In this document: positions 47,283 through 57,099 of the stretch, piece after piece | Layout of the letters: each line of letters begins with the position of its first letter | How positions within the stretch are numbered: position 1 is the first letter of the stretch | Source: Clostridium sp. E02 | Lineage (GTDB): Bacteria > Bacillota > Clostridia > Lachnospirales > Lachnospiraceae | NCBI RefSeq assembly: GCF_003833015.1 | Contig: NZ_RJLQ01000005.1 | Location: 1-64,000, forward strand | Length of the DNA stretch: 64,000 nt | Reading direction: 5' to 3' | Notes under the pieces: generated by a model | Told to the model about the DNA's origin: nothing | Seen by the model: the letters and a program-made list of their open reading frames with translations, nothing else | The model's database searches: none | Translations under genes and position numbers: made by a program

Positions 47283-48704
47283 ATGGAGAAGGAAGCTAAA
47301 AAACTGGGATTGCTGGCTTTAACTGCGTTAGTTATCAGTTCTTCCATTGGAAGTGGTATATTTGGTATCGCATCGGATATGGCGGTAGGGACAAGCCCCG
47401 GAGCAGCGATTGTAGCATGGATCATTACGGGGACGGGGGTGCTAATGCTGTGTTTGGCCCTTACTAATATCATTCATAAACGTCCCGAATTAAGTGGGAT
47501 TTTCAGTTATGCCACAGAAACATTTGGACCTTTTGGCGGATTCTTAAGCGGTTGGGGATATTGGTTATCCGCATGGCTTGGTAATATAGCTTTTGCAACG
47601 ATTATGATGAGTGCGCTCAGCTATTTTGTGCCGGCATTAGGCAATGGGAGCAATCTGCTCTCTATTATGATTGCAAGCGTGATCTTATGGATGATGTGCT
47701 TTGTTGTAAACAAAGGGATTGAAAGTGCAGCGGTTCTCAATACAGTTATTACAGTCTGCAAACTAGTACCGCTTGCATTTTTTACAATAGCAGCAATTAT
47801 TTTTTTTAAAGCGGATATGTTTACCGCCGATTTCTGGGGAACTGTCTCCGGAAATTTTTCATTGATCGAGGTGCTGACTCAGGTAAAATCCAGTATGATG
47901 GTTCTTATGTGGGTGTTTGTTGGGATTGAAGGTGCTGCCATGATGTCGGACCGCGCAAAAACGAAATCCACAGCCGGGAAAGCGACTGTATTAGGGTTAG
48001 TCGGGCTTTTGTGTATCTATCTGCTGCTTTCTTTACTCCCATATGGTCTCATGGACCGAGCGGAAATCTGCCAATTAAAGCAGCCGGCAATGGCATATCT
48101 GCTTTCCTATCTTGTAGGGCCATGGGGTGCCGCTTTTATCAATATTGCGATGATAATTTCTGTTACCGGATGCTGGTTATCCTGGACCATGCTCCCTGTT
48201 GAAACGACACGTCTGATGGCCATGCAGAATCTGCTGCCACAAAAATTTGGGGAAGTGAATGATAAGAATGTACCCACATTTTCCCTTGTATTCATGACGG
48301 TTCTTTCACAGGTCTTTCTATTCACATTGTTGTTTACAGACAAAGCATATAATTTTGCTTACTCATTATGTACAGCTGCAATCTTTGTAACCTGGATTTT
48401 GATTTGCGTATATCAGATCAAACTATCCTATCAGCGCCGAACGGAAAAGGGAGAAATAAAGCAGCTGATCATCGGGATTGTCGGAACTGTTTTTTATGCC
48501 TGGGCGATCTGGGCATCCGGTATCGGATATTTCCTAATGTGCATGCTTGTTTATATTATAGGTATTCTCTTTTACATAAAAGCAAGGAAAGAAATCGGAA
48601 TTTTAAAAGTATTCTCAGCCAAAGAAAAGCTTGCAATCGCACTAATCTTTGCAGGTGCCGCGCTATCTGTGTTTATGCTAGCAACAGGAAGGATAGCAAT
48701 TTGA
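47283..48704 (+). CDS. arcD: Arginine:ornithine antiporter
   Basis: A 473-residue membrane protein of the APC superfamily with about 12-13 helices. It begins KKLGLLALTALVISSSIGSG and IFGIASDMAVGTSPGAAIVA, and contains YATETFGPFGGFLSGWGYWL, the pattern of the basic amino acid antiporter group (ArcD/LysP-like). In exchange for ornithine it takes in arginine for the deiminase pathway whose enzymes are encoded 3-7 kb downstream. Ribosome site GAGGAGG. Confidence 0.88.
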   Translation: MEKEAKKLGLLALTALVISSSIGSGIFGIASDMAVGTSPGAAIVAWIITGTGVLMLCLALTNIIHKRPELSGIFSYATETFGPFGGFLSGWGYWLSAWLGNIAFATIMMSALSYFVPALGNGSNLLSIMIASVILWMMCFVVNKGIESAAVLNTVITVCKLVPLAFFTIAAIIFFKADMFTADFWGTVSGNFSLIEVLTQVKSSMMVLMWVFVGIEGAAMMSDRAKTKSTAGKATVLGLVGLLCIYLLLSLLPYGLMDRAEICQLKQPAMAYLLSYLVGPWGAAFINIAMIISVTGCWLSWTMLPVETTRLMAMQNLLPQKFGEVNDKNVPTFSLVFMTVLSQVFLFTLLFTDKAYNFAYSLCTAAIFVTWILICVYQIKLSYQRRTEKGEIKQLIIGIVGTVFYAWAIWASGIGYFLMCMLVYIIGILFYIKARKEIGILKVFSAKEKLAIALIFAGAALSVFMLATGRIAI

Positions 48705-48717
48705 TCATTGTTACGAA

Positions 48718-48750
48718 AACGACATCCAGATAATTGGATGTTGTTTTCCA
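48718..48750 (+). terminator. Terminator of arcD
   Basis: AACGACATCCA (48718-48728) pairs with TGGATGTTGTT (48735-48745), followed by TTCC. Confidence 0.65.
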
Positions 48751-48872
48751 TCGTTCGCTAGTACTGTATCGAAAAGCCTGATTGACAGATGTTTAATAGG
48801 AATGGTATTCTCGATTTACGGATAGGGATGAATCTTAGGACCGGTTGACGACACGAAAGATGAGAGGGTTCA

Positions 48873-49835
48873 ATGAGAACAATTAATTTTATTTATGATA
48901 TGGGTTTAATCATAGTTTTTGTCTGTGCATGTACGGTGAACGCAGCGTCTTATATTAAGACAAAGCAGATACGTGAGCTTAGGATCAGCATGCTTATGTT
49001 TTTTTACTGCGTGAATTCTTTGCTGATTGTAATGTCTGAATTTCTTTCTGAACTACCATTTTTTGAAGGCGCATATAATGTTTTGACCTATTTTGGTATT
49101 AAAGTTATCTGCGGCATTGCCATAAGCACATTGTATTTATGCCTAACGACAGAATTGTTGGAGAAGAAGTTCGGGGGAATGCATGTAGCAGCATTGCTGC
49201 CTTTGATCTGTGTCACGGTTTATGTCGGTGATTTAAATGCTTCAGTCATGCAGCATTGGTTTTTTTATACGGTCAGGCAGATTTATCTGGCCGGATTTGC
49301 ATTATATTACTTTGTTTCTTATAAGGTAAGCAGGGAAGCAGAGTATAAAATGAGAATAAAGAAATACCGGCTCGTATTTATCATTGCCGGCATCTTTGCT
49401 GTTTTGATTTTTGTAGAAGATACATTTGTTATTTTTCACTTTCAGTATGTCATTAATACACTTGGTATGAAACTATTTATGGAGCATAACTTCAGTGAAG
49501 ATATATTTTTTGTCATTATAGCTGTTTATGCAGTCCGGTATGGATTACTCAGGTTGATTAATAAAAAAGAATCTCTGAGTAAAAAGCGGGTGGCAGCAAT
49601 GCCGGAGGACCGGTTTGTCGGAGCATATGGGTTAAGCAGCCGTCAGTGTGATGTGCTTTTTTTGTTACTAAAGGATAAAACCTATCAAGAAATGGGCGAT
49701 TTGCTGGGACTTTCGGTTGGAACAGTAAAATTTCATGCTCATGGTATTTACGAAAAAACGGAATCTAAAAATCGTTCCGAGCTGATTCAAAAATATCGCG
49801 AATTTCATTCTTCTGAAAAGGAATTTTCTTTATAA
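48873..49835 (+). CDS. LuxR-type regulator with membrane sensor part (1)
   Basis: A 320-residue protein. Residues 1-235 hold about seven hydrophobic helices (NFIYDMGLIIVFVCACTVNA; LVFIIAGIFAVLIFVEDTFV). The last 70 residues are a LuxR/GerE DNA-binding domain: YGLSSRQCDVLFLLLKDKTY, then MGDLLGLSVGTVKFHAHGIY and SRSELIQKY-like end. Such membrane LuxR proteins may sense a ligand within the bilayer. It lies between arcD and arcA and converges with a related gene, overlapping by 31 bases. Confidence 0.83.
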   Translation: MRTINFIYDMGLIIVFVCACTVNAASYIKTKQIRELRISMLMFFYCVNSLLIVMSEFLSELPFFEGAYNVLTYFGIKVICGIAISTLYLCLTTELLEKKFGGMHVAALLPLICVTVYVGDLNASVMQHWFFYTVRQIYLAGFALYYFVSYKVSREAEYKMRIKKYRLVFIIAGIFAVLIFVEDTFVIFHFQYVINTLGMKLFMEHNFSEDIFFVIIAVYAVRYGLLRLINKKESLSKKRVAAMPEDRFVGAYGLSSRQCDVLFLLLKDKTYQEMGDLLGLSVGTVKFHAHGIYEKTESKNRSELIQKYREFHSSEKEFSL

Positions 49836-50746
49836 TTTTCATATAGGGCACACAGCTCATGTTTGGATTTTACTGCTGTTTTTTGACATATATTATGTAC
49901 ATGGGTCTTCACGGTAAAGGAAGAGATGAGCAGTTTATCACTGATCTGTTGATGGGTTTTCTGTCTTAGAAGCTCTGTCAGAATGGTCTGTTCTCTTTTC
50001 GTTAACGCGTATGTATTACAGAAGGCATAAATTTTGAAAGAATCTGTTGCAGCTTCACACGTCAGTGAAGCTGCTTCTTTATGCAGGTAAGTGCAAATGC
50101 GAAATACAGCGGAGATGCCAAATAAAAAATCTAGAGATATAAGGCGGTGGGAAATCGGATTCGTCTTGGAATTGAAATAGAATATCTCTATAAAGCTTTC
50201 GATCAGTCCAAGTATGGGAAAAAGAATGAATAAATAGGAAAAAATATTAGATACACGACAATAAGAGCCATGTGGTTGCACAAGGCTTTTTTTGTGTAAA
50301 TAGAAATAAAATAAGACTCCTCTATAAAGTAGATAGAGAAGGTAAACAGCTGTATAGAAAAAACGGTTTGTAAGACTGTTTTTTAAGGTCGGGATAAGAA
50401 GCAACAGCAGACAGAGTACAGAAAGTATAACAGATTCAGTTCCGGCTGCTTTTTTATCCGGTTTCATCAATAAGAAAAGATTCAAAAGACAGAGTGCAGT
50501 CAGTAGGAAGACAACCGTACTAAATACCGGCATATTCAGATAGAAAGCATCATAGATCCGGGAGAATCGGGGTATAAATTCAGTCATTGATATTATCAAC
50601 TGGTTCAATAATAGACAAAAAAATAATACGCTTAAATAAACCGCCTTTTTATTTGGTTTTTTCAAATAATTACTGAATTCCAAAAGGCATGTACCAGAGT
50701 ATAAAATTACAATTAAATTGTTATAGAGATAGTGTAATATATTCAT
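49805..50746 (-). CDS. LuxR-type regulator with membrane sensor part (2)
   Basis: A 313-residue protein of the same build as its convergent neighbour: seven or so hydrophobic helices, then a LuxR-type HTH (YALTKREQTILTELLRQKTH, ISDKLLISSFTVKTHVHNIC, KSKHELCALYE). The paralogues differ strongly in sequence, so the duplication is old. ATG 50746 with AAAGGT is taken; an in-frame ATG farther up (50857) would add an unlikely stretch. Divergent from arcA, so it may control the arginine genes. Confidence 0.82.
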   Translation of the reverse strand: MNILHYLYNNLIVILYSGTCLLEFSNYLKKPNKKAVYLSVLFFCLLLNQLIISMTEFIPRFSRIYDAFYLNMPVFSTVVFLLTALCLLNLFLLMKPDKKAAGTESVILSVLCLLLLLIPTLKNSLTNRFFYTAVYLLYLLYRGVLFYFYLHKKSLVQPHGSYCRVSNIFSYLFILFPILGLIESFIEIFYFNSKTNPISHRLISLDFLFGISAVFRICTYLHKEAASLTCEAATDSFKIYAFCNTYALTKREQTILTELLRQKTHQQISDKLLISSFTVKTHVHNICQKTAVKSKHELCALYENYKENSFSEE

Positions 50747-50989
50747 TTTACCTTTTATCTTAAGCTTTTTTTTCAGTATATCAAAGGAGAATTGAAATGT
50801 CAAGGATGATTGTGTATTATGCACAAAGTTTGGGGTTTGGTTTTGTCTAAAATGCAAAAATGTGCATAAATTAGTGCTTAAAGTTTATTCCAAACCTGGA
50901 TTTTTCATGGTAGCCTGTGGAGGACAGAAGGGAGGATTTACGATACATTATAGGTTTTACCAATGAAAAAACAGAAGGAGGACTTGGAT

Positions 50990-52246
50990 ATGCAGGGTAT
51001 ACATGTAAAAAGTGAAATTGGCTGCTTAAAAAGGGTCTTGCTGCACAGACCTGGAAAGGAGTTATTAAATTTGACACCGGATACATTAGAGCGGCTTCTC
51101 TTTGATGATATTCCTTTTTTAGAGGTTGCACAGCAGGAACATGATGCATTTGCTGAAACATTAGAAAATAATGGTGTGGAAGTGTTGTATCTGGAAGATA
51201 TTATGGCAGAGGTATTAAATATCAGTGATGAGATCAGAGATAACTTCATTCATCAGTGGGTGGATGAAGCTGGTATTGGTACCGGACTTTATAAGAAGAA
51301 AATTTACGATTATATGATGCAGTATAAGGATGACAGCAAAGCGCTTGTCTTAAAATCTATGGAAGGAATTGTATTAAAGGAGCTTAATTATAATAAAAAT
51401 GGTTCGCTGGTAGATATTATGAGTGAGCCTTCCAAGCTGGTGGTTGACCCCATGCCTAACCTTTATTTTACACGTGATCCGTTTGCGTGTATCGGAGAGG
51501 GCGTAAGTCTTAACCGGATGTATTCTGTCACGAGAAACAGGGAGACCATTTATGGAGAGTATATTTTTAAATACCACCCGGATTTCAAGAATAAGGTAGA
51601 TAAGTATTATGATCGTTACAATGCTTTTCATATTGAGGGCGGTGATATATTAAATATCAACGATAAGGTATTGGCGGTTGGGATTTCCCAGAGGACGGAG
51701 GCGGATGCACTTGAGCTGCTGGCAAAGAACATCTTTGACAATGAAAACAGTACCATTGAGACAATTCTTGGATTTGAAATTCCAAACAGCCGGGCATTCA
51801 TGCATTTAGACACCGTATTTACACAGATTGACTATGATAAGTTTACGGTTCATCCTGGTATTCTTGGGCCGCTTCGTGTTTATAAGATTTTAAGAGGCAT
51901 AAACAAGGATGAAGTCAAGGTAGAGGTATTAAAATCAGATCTTGAGACGATTCTTGAACAAAGCCTTGGTATTGACCGGGTAGAATTAATCAAGTGCGGC
52001 GGTGATGATATCATAGCAGGCGAAAGAGAACAGTGGAATGATGGATCAAATACATTATGTATTTCGCCAGGAACCATCATCACGTATGAACGTAATACAA
52101 ACACGAACGAATTATTGAAACAACATGGACTAAATGTCATTGAAATACCAAGTGCAGAATTGTCCCGTGGCAGAGGAGGTCCACGCTGCATGAGTATGCC
52201 TCTGGATCGTGAACCGGTAAACTACGAAACGAAAGGAATAAAATAA
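50990..52246 (+). CDS. arcA: Arginine deiminase
   Basis: A 418-residue enzyme that hydrolyses arginine to citrulline and ammonia. Motifs: [20 protein letters not shown] at the start, [30 protein letters not shown] (catalytic Glu/His region), [12 protein letters not shown], and the end [16 protein letters not shown] with the nucleophilic cysteine. ATG 50990 is chosen because AGGAGG precedes it by seven bases; the ATG at 50963 has none. First gene of arcABC, a fermentative route that yields ATP. Confidence 0.96.
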   Translation: MQGIHVKSEIGCLKRVLLHRPGKELLNLTPDTLERLLFDDIPFLEVAQQEHDAFAETLENNGVEVLYLEDIMAEVLNISDEIRDNFIHQWVDEAGIGTGLYKKKIYDYMMQYKDDSKALVLKSMEGIVLKELNYNKNGSLVDIMSEPSKLVVDPMPNLYFTRDPFACIGEGVSLNRMYSVTRNRETIYGEYIFKYHPDFKNKVDKYYDRYNAFHIEGGDILNINDKVLAVGISQRTEADALELLAKNIFDNENSTIETILGFEIPNSRAFMHLDTVFTQIDYDKFTVHPGILGPLRVYKILRGINKDEVKVEVLKSDLETILEQSLGIDRVELIKCGGDDIIAGEREQWNDGSNTLCISPGTIITYERNTNTNELLKQHGLNVIEIPSAELSRGRGGPRCMSMPLDREPVNYETKGIK

Positions 52247-53238
52247 TGGCAGTAAACTTAAGAGGACGCAGTTTTTTAAAATTATTGGATTTCACATCAG
52301 ATGAAATCCGTTACTTAATTGATCTTTCAAAGAATTTTAAGAACTTAAAAAGAACCAGAACACCTCATAAATATCTGGAGGGTAAAAATATTGTTTTATT
52401 GTTTGAGAAAACTTCTACAAGAACTCGGTGTTCTTTTGAAGTGGCAGGTCATGATTTAGGCATGGGAGTTACCTATCTTGACCCAGGAAGCTCGCAGATG
52501 GGGAAAAAAGAAAGCATCGAGGATACCGCAAGAGTCCTTGGAAGAATGTATGATGGAATTGAGTATCGTGGATATAGTCAGGAGTTGGTTGCCCAGCTAT
52601 CAGAGCATTCAAACGTACCGGTTTGGAATGGCCTGACAGATCAGTTTCACCCAACGCAGATGCTGGCAGATCTCCTGACAATCGAAGAAAACTTTGGTTG
52701 TTTAAAGGGTCTTAATTTTACTTTTATGGGTGATGCCAGAAACAATATGGGCAATTCTTTAATGGTAGCTTGTGCAAAGATGGGACTTAACTTCGTGGCA
52801 TGTGCGCCCAGAGAATTATGGCCAGAGGAAGATTTGGTTGCCGAATGCAGAAAAATCGCAAAAGAAACTGAATGTACTGTTACATTAACCGAAGATGTGA
52901 AGGAAGGAACGCAAGGGGCAGATGTTATTTATACCGATATCTGGGTGTCCATGGGAGAACCAGAAGAAGTATGGGAAACACGCATCAAATTGTTAAGTAC
53001 ATATCAGGTAAACAAAAAAATAATGGAGAATACGGGCAAACAAACCATCTTTATGCATTGCCTTCCATCCTTTCATGATAGAAGTACAACCACTGGAGAG
53101 GATATTTATCAGAAATTTGGGTTGGCCGAGATGGAAGTTACGGATGAGGTTTTCGAGTCTAAATATTCGAGAGTGTTTGACGAAGCGGAAAACCGTATGC
53201 ATACGATTAAAGCTGTTATGTATGCTTCTCTTTGTTAG
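52246..53238 (+). CDS. arcB: Ornithine carbamoyltransferase (catabolic)
   Basis: A 330-residue enzyme that splits citrulline with phosphate to ornithine and carbamoyl phosphate. Motifs: [20 protein letters not shown] (carbamoyl-phosphate loop), [28 protein letters not shown] and [10 protein letters not shown] (the ornithine-binding HCLP). The start codon shares one base with the arcA stop. The context with arcA and arcC marks it as the catabolic form. Confidence 0.95.
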   Translation: MAVNLRGRSFLKLLDFTSDEIRYLIDLSKNFKNLKRTRTPHKYLEGKNIVLLFEKTSTRTRCSFEVAGHDLGMGVTYLDPGSSQMGKKESIEDTARVLGRMYDGIEYRGYSQELVAQLSEHSNVPVWNGLTDQFHPTQMLADLLTIEENFGCLKGLNFTFMGDARNNMGNSLMVACAKMGLNFVACAPRELWPEEDLVAECRKIAKETECTVTLTEDVKEGTQGADVIYTDIWVSMGEPEEVWETRIKLLSTYQVNKKIMENTGKQTIFMHCLPSFHDRSTTTGEDIYQKFGLAEMEVTDEVFESKYSRVFDEAENRMHTIKAVMYASLC

Positions 53239-53252
53239 AAAGGCTGGTCACG

Positions 53253-54191
53253 ATGAAAAGAATTGTAATTGCACTTGGCGGGAATGCGCTGGGTAATACA
53301 TCGGAGGAACAGCTGGAGCGTGTAAGAATTACAGCAAATACAGTTGTTGATATTATAAAAGCAGGATACCAAGTGGTCGTATGCCATGGAAATGGTCCTC
53401 AGGTCGGGATGATCAGTCTGGCTTTTGAGAGAGGACATGAGAGTGGAATTGTACCGGATATGCACCTTCCGGAATGTACCGCAATGAGTCAGGGATATAT
53501 TGGTTATCATTTACAGCAGGCAATTGATCAGGCGCTCATTAAGAATGATAGGAAAGAAGTGGCTGTTATTACAATGCTGACACAGGTAATGGTTGATAAG
53601 GCGGATCCAGCCTTTGAAAATCCCACAAAACCCATTGGCGGTTATTATCAGGAAGCGGAAGCGAAACGTCTTATGGCTTTAACCGGCCAGAAATACGTGG
53701 AAGATTCCGGGCGTGGCTATCGAAGGGTCGTTCCGTCCCCCCAGCCAGTCAGTATATATGAAACGGTCTCTTTAAATACATTATTAAATGCCAACCACGT
53801 TGTAATCGCCGGTGGCGGGGGTGGGATCCCGGTAATCAGGGAAGACGATGGATCTTATCATGGCATATCTGCTGTTATTGATAAAGATCTGGCAGCAGAG
53901 AAGCTGGCAGAATTAGTAGATGCAGACGCATTTGTCATTCTGACAGCGGTGGACCGGGTATCTATCAATTTTGGCAGGCCGGATCAGATAGATCTTTTAC
54001 AGGTTACACTAAAAGAAGCAGAACATTACGTGAAGGAAGGTCAGTTTGCTGCCGGAAGTATGCTTCCCAAGGTTAAAGCAGCCATGAAATTCATTGAAAA
54101 GAATAGCCAGGGTGTATCAATCATATGTTCTCTGGAAAAAGCTGGGGAAGCACTGGCCGGAAAATCAGGAACAAGAGTTGTCAGTAAATAA
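53253..54191 (+). CDS. arcC: Carbamate kinase
   Basis: A 312-residue kinase of the amino acid kinase fold that makes ATP from carbamoyl phosphate. It starts RIVIALGGNALG, and shows VCHGNGPQVGMISLAFERGH, MSQGYIGYHLQQAI, RVVPSPQPVSIYE and IAGGGGGIPVIREDDGSYHG. ATG 53253 follows GAAAGGCTGG by seven bases. End of the arc operon; a hairpin follows. Confidence 0.95.
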   Translation: MKRIVIALGGNALGNTSEEQLERVRITANTVVDIIKAGYQVVVCHGNGPQVGMISLAFERGHESGIVPDMHLPECTAMSQGYIGYHLQQAIDQALIKNDRKEVAVITMLTQVMVDKADPAFENPTKPIGGYYQEAEAKRLMALTGQKYVEDSGRGYRRVVPSPQPVSIYETVSLNTLLNANHVVIAGGGGGIPVIREDDGSYHGISAVIDKDLAAEKLAELVDADAFVILTAVDRVSINFGRPDQIDLLQVTLKEAEHYVKEGQFAAGSMLPKVKAAMKFIEKNSQGVSIICSLEKAGEALAGKSGTRVVSK

Positions 54192-54201
54192 TTTATAGAT
54201 T

Positions 54202-54245
54202 ACTATCCCATTTTATTTGACCATTGGTAAAATGGGGTATCTTTC
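54202..54245 (+). terminator. Hairpin after arcC
   Basis: CCCATTTTA (54207-54215) pairs with TAAAATGGG (54228-54236), then TATCTTTC. The T run is weak. Confidence 0.55.
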
Positions 54246-54287
54246 AATACGTGAATGTTACACATAAGTCTGGAAGGATCTGATGAG

Positions 54288-55532
54288 ATGAAGGAATATA
54301 TAGAACTGCAAACACAGTTTTGCTCAAAAATTGATATAATAAAAATATGTACATTTGATTATGAGACAATTACAGAAAAAACAGTTCCAATATACCATAA
54401 AAGCCCACGGTTTCTTTTGGTAAAAGAAGGAAAAGGTAAAATTACGATAGACAGGAATGAGTATGAATTAAAGGCTGGGGTATTGGTTTCCATATTGCCT
54501 TGGGAATGCACCCAGCTGGTAGAAGTTAAGGAGCCGATTCGTTATGAAATTATAAAATATAACTATGATGTGGTAACAGATATTTTAAAATCCTCAAAAA
54601 GCATGAAGGATTCGCTATCTCCTTTGAAGAAACTAGAAGAGTCTTCCTACGCATATCTTAAGGGAGACATAAAGCAGACTGTGGAAAATTTGTTCCACAG
54701 CATTCGGGAGGAGGTGGGTGTGGAATCAGTCATGGATTTTCGGGAACGGAAGTCTTATCATGAGATGAATATCATCATGCAAATTACCTCACTGATCATA
54801 TCATTCTGCCGTGCACTTGATGCACAAAAAGATGATGTCTGTATAAAGTCAGATCCATATGACAGTAGAATGTTAATCCTGCGCTACATATACATGCATC
54901 TAAGTGAAAAAATGACATTGGAGAAGATATCAAAACAGTTTTATTTGAGCAAGAGCTCGGTCAGAATCTACATTTTTCAAAAAACAGGACTTGCTTTTCA
55001 TGAGCTGGTGAATGAAATGCGGATCATGAAAACCATTCATTATCTGTTATATACAGATTTTACGTTAGATGAAATGGCAGCAATCCTGGGATATGTGGAT
55101 GCAGCACATATTTCTAAAGTGTTTTCTTTTCGAATGGAAAATAAGATCAGCGACTATAAAAAGACGTACCAGAAAGTCCTTCGTATAGCAAATATAGAAG
55201 AAAAAAAGCTGGCTTATCAGCTGGTTGAATATATTACAAAAAACTTTCGGGAGGAAATCCATACATTTGATACTGCAGAGCGGTTTCATATTTCCATTGA
55301 AGAGATGAATAAACATCTGATAATTCAAGTGGAAATGAATTTTTTTGATTATTTAAACAAGCTGCGAATCGATTATACCTGTGAAATGCTTCTCAATACC
55401 GATCGGTCTATCACGGATATTGCCTTTGAGGCAGGGTATAATACGGTGAAAACATTTCGAAGAAATTTTATTCAATTCAGGCATATGCTGCCAAATGAGT
55501 TTCGGATGGCACATGCCCGGATTATCAACTGA
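54288..55532 (+). CDS. AraC-type regulator with two HTH domains
   Basis: A 414-residue protein. N-terminal cupin-like part (FLLVKEGKGKITIDRNEYEL, then KAGVLVSILPWECTQLVEVK), a helical middle, then two AraC-type DNA-binding domains in a row: MTLEKISKQFYLSKSSVRIY with DEMAAILGYVDAAHISKVFS (about 215-290) and FDTAERFHISIEEMNKHLII with ITDIAFEAGYNTVKTFRRNF (about 330-405). Two full domains in one chain are uncommon. It lies between arcC and argR and probably serves the arc genes. ATG 54288 is preferred to 54255 on ribosome-site grounds. Confidence 0.8.
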   Translation: MKEYIELQTQFCSKIDIIKICTFDYETITEKTVPIYHKSPRFLLVKEGKGKITIDRNEYELKAGVLVSILPWECTQLVEVKEPIRYEIIKYNYDVVTDILKSSKSMKDSLSPLKKLEESSYAYLKGDIKQTVENLFHSIREEVGVESVMDFRERKSYHEMNIIMQITSLIISFCRALDAQKDDVCIKSDPYDSRMLILRYIYMHLSEKMTLEKISKQFYLSKSSVRIYIFQKTGLAFHELVNEMRIMKTIHYLLYTDFTLDEMAAILGYVDAAHISKVFSFRMENKISDYKKTYQKVLRIANIEEKKLAYQLVEYITKNFREEIHTFDTAERFHISIEEMNKHLIIQVEMNFFDYLNKLRIDYTCEMLLNTDRSITDIAFEAGYNTVKTFRRNFIQFRHMLPNEFRMAHARIIN

Positions 55533-55561
55533 ATATTAAGTAACGACAGATGGTGGGGATT

Positions 55562-56020
55562 ATGAATCATTCAGAAAAAGACTTAGGGAAAAAAGAACGT
55601 CAAAAAGAGATTCTTGACCTGGTGGAACATGATACAATCACAACCCAGCGAATGTTTAGGGAACGTTTAGGTCTAAGGGGAATCGAGGTAACACAGGCAA
55701 CCATATCTAGAGATATCTGGGAGATGAACTTAATGAAAGGTGTAGACGGGGAAGGATATAAGAAAAGAAACGTTGTTCCCAAACACCAGATATCAAACAA
55801 GTTGTTTGTTTTATTTTCCGTAGTAGTGAAAGAGTTTAAGGTCACTGGTAATATCATAGTCATCACCTGCGATCCCGGTATGGCTTCTTCCGTCTGTGCG
55901 ATTATTGATGAGCTTAAGTGGAGTGAGATTGTTGGAACAATTGCCGGAAATGATGTGATTTTCGTAATCGCAAGAGATGGGCAGGCGGATTATCTAGTAA
56001 AGCAGTTTCTTATGTTCTAA
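55562..56020 (+). CDS. argR: Arginine repressor ArgR
   Basis: A 152-residue regulator with a winged-HTH N-terminus (KKERQKEILDLVEHDTITTQ; GIEVTQATISRDIWEMNL) and an oligomerising, arginine-binding C-terminus (TCDPGMASSVCAIIDELKWS; GTIAGNDVIFVIARDG). The usual arginine-contact pair GDD reads GND, so affinity might differ. It is last in the arginine region and likely activates or represses arc genes according to arginine level. ATG 55562 follows GGTGGGG. Confidence 0.9.
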   Translation: MNHSEKDLGKKERQKEILDLVEHDTITTQRMFRERLGLRGIEVTQATISRDIWEMNLMKGVDGEGYKKRNVVPKHQISNKLFVLFSVVVKEFKVTGNIIVITCDPGMASSVCAIIDELKWSEIVGTIAGNDVIFVIARDGQADYLVKQFLMF

Positions 56021-56062
56021 TTTCATTTCATTTATTTCCATTTAAGTAAAACTAGTTATGCA

Positions 56063-56098
56063 AATTTTGGCACCTAATGTGTATAATTTTGGCACTTA
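56063..56098. repeat. Direct repeat AATTTTGGCACYTA upstream of a secreted protein gene
   Basis: Two 14-base copies (56063-56076 and 56085-56098) start 22 bases apart, two helical turns, with a single difference. They resemble regulator half-sites on one DNA face. TTGGCAC also recalls the -24 element of sigma-54, but the -12 part is poor. Confidence 0.45.
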
Positions 56099-56258
56099 GG
56101 TTGAAATTTGTCTAAATATAGTATATGTTGAAAACGATTACAAAAGTACAAAAGGGAAGGAGGGAAAAATCTTTTTTGTAACATCAAGAACGTGGGAGAA
56201 GACGCAAACCATGATTCGAAATTTAGTTAAACGCGTCAACGAAGGGATGGAGATTAGT

Positions 56259-57026
56259 ATGAAAAAATTAGTTGTAGTAACATTAACTTTAGCTATGTTG
56301 ATTTCAGCAAACAATGCAGTGTTTGCAAGCGAGACAAATTCCGTTAAAGATATTTTAAAATCAGGAACTGTTTCCGTTCAAGTAGATAGCCGGACTTTAA
56401 GCCAGAGTAAGGATTCAAGTTCAACTCCGGTTGGTGCGTTACCGGCAAAATCCGACGATGTATCAGAGTTTAAACCGGCTATGAGGGCAAAGGGGTATCG
56501 TGCACCTCAAACTGCTACTTGGAAGTATCTTCCTAATTATTTGGTATATAATCAGATTACCAGCTACAATTGTGGTCCGGCTTCTGTACAGGCTGCATTA
56601 AATTACTTGAATGGTTATGCACCCGATCAATCTCAGATTGCTTGGGGATGCAAAACAACAACAAACGGTTCTTTTCTTGTTGACTTGAAAAATTATATCA
56701 ATAGTAAGCAGTCTAAGAATCGTTATGTTACAAAATATAATCAGAGCTCAAGCAATATGAGGAATCAATTATACACGGGTATTAGCAACAATGTGCCTCC
56801 GATTATTGGATTGACTTTTTCCACAAGTGATGGCTGGCTTTATTCCTCCGGTGGACATTTTATGTCTGTATTCGGGGCAAATAGCAGTAAATCAGAGTTT
56901 GTTTTAGGAGATCCATGGATTGGTTATTCCGATTCTGGCGTGAATGATTCTTCATGGTCCTATACAAAATCTGCTGCCACTATTTATAATGCTTATAATA
57001 ATGTAAATATTGGTCTTATGTATTAA
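56259..57026 (+). CDS. Secreted C39-like cysteine peptidase
   Basis: A 255-residue exported protein. The signal peptide (KKLVVVTLTLAMLISANNAV, cut near VFA-SE) is followed by a 60-residue linker and a C39_2-type papain-like domain: YNCGPASVQAALNYLNGYAP (cysteine about residue 104), GGHFMSVFGANSS (histidine) and VLGDPWIGYSDSG (aspartate). The family contains bacteriocin-processing-like peptidases and inactive relatives; here the triad is present. ATG 56259, after GGGATGGAG, is preferred to 56211. Confidence 0.82.
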   Translation: MKKLVVVTLTLAMLISANNAVFASETNSVKDILKSGTVSVQVDSRTLSQSKDSSSTPVGALPAKSDDVSEFKPAMRAKGYRAPQTATWKYLPNYLVYNQITSYNCGPASVQAALNYLNGYAPDQSQIAWGCKTTTNGSFLVDLKNYINSKQSKNRYVTKYNQSSSNMRNQLYTGISNNVPPIIGLTFSTSDGWLYSSGGHFMSVFGANSSKSEFVLGDPWIGYSDSGVNDSSWSYTKSAATIYNAYNNVNIGLMY

Positions 57027-57046
57027 TCACTTTTATGATTTGAAAC

Positions 57047-57080
57047 AGGCGGAGGGGGGGATAGACCCTCTCGCCTTTTT
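57047..57080 (+). terminator. Terminator of the C39-like gene
   Basis: AGGCGGAGGG (57047-57056) pairs with CCCTCTCGCCT (57066-57076), then TTTT. Confidence 0.75.
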
Positions 57081-57099
57081 CTATCTATGGAGAAAATAA

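Noticed and set aside
56063-56110. Sigma-54 promoter pair
   Set aside because: The -12 elements lack GC at the required place and no sigma-54 activator gene is near.
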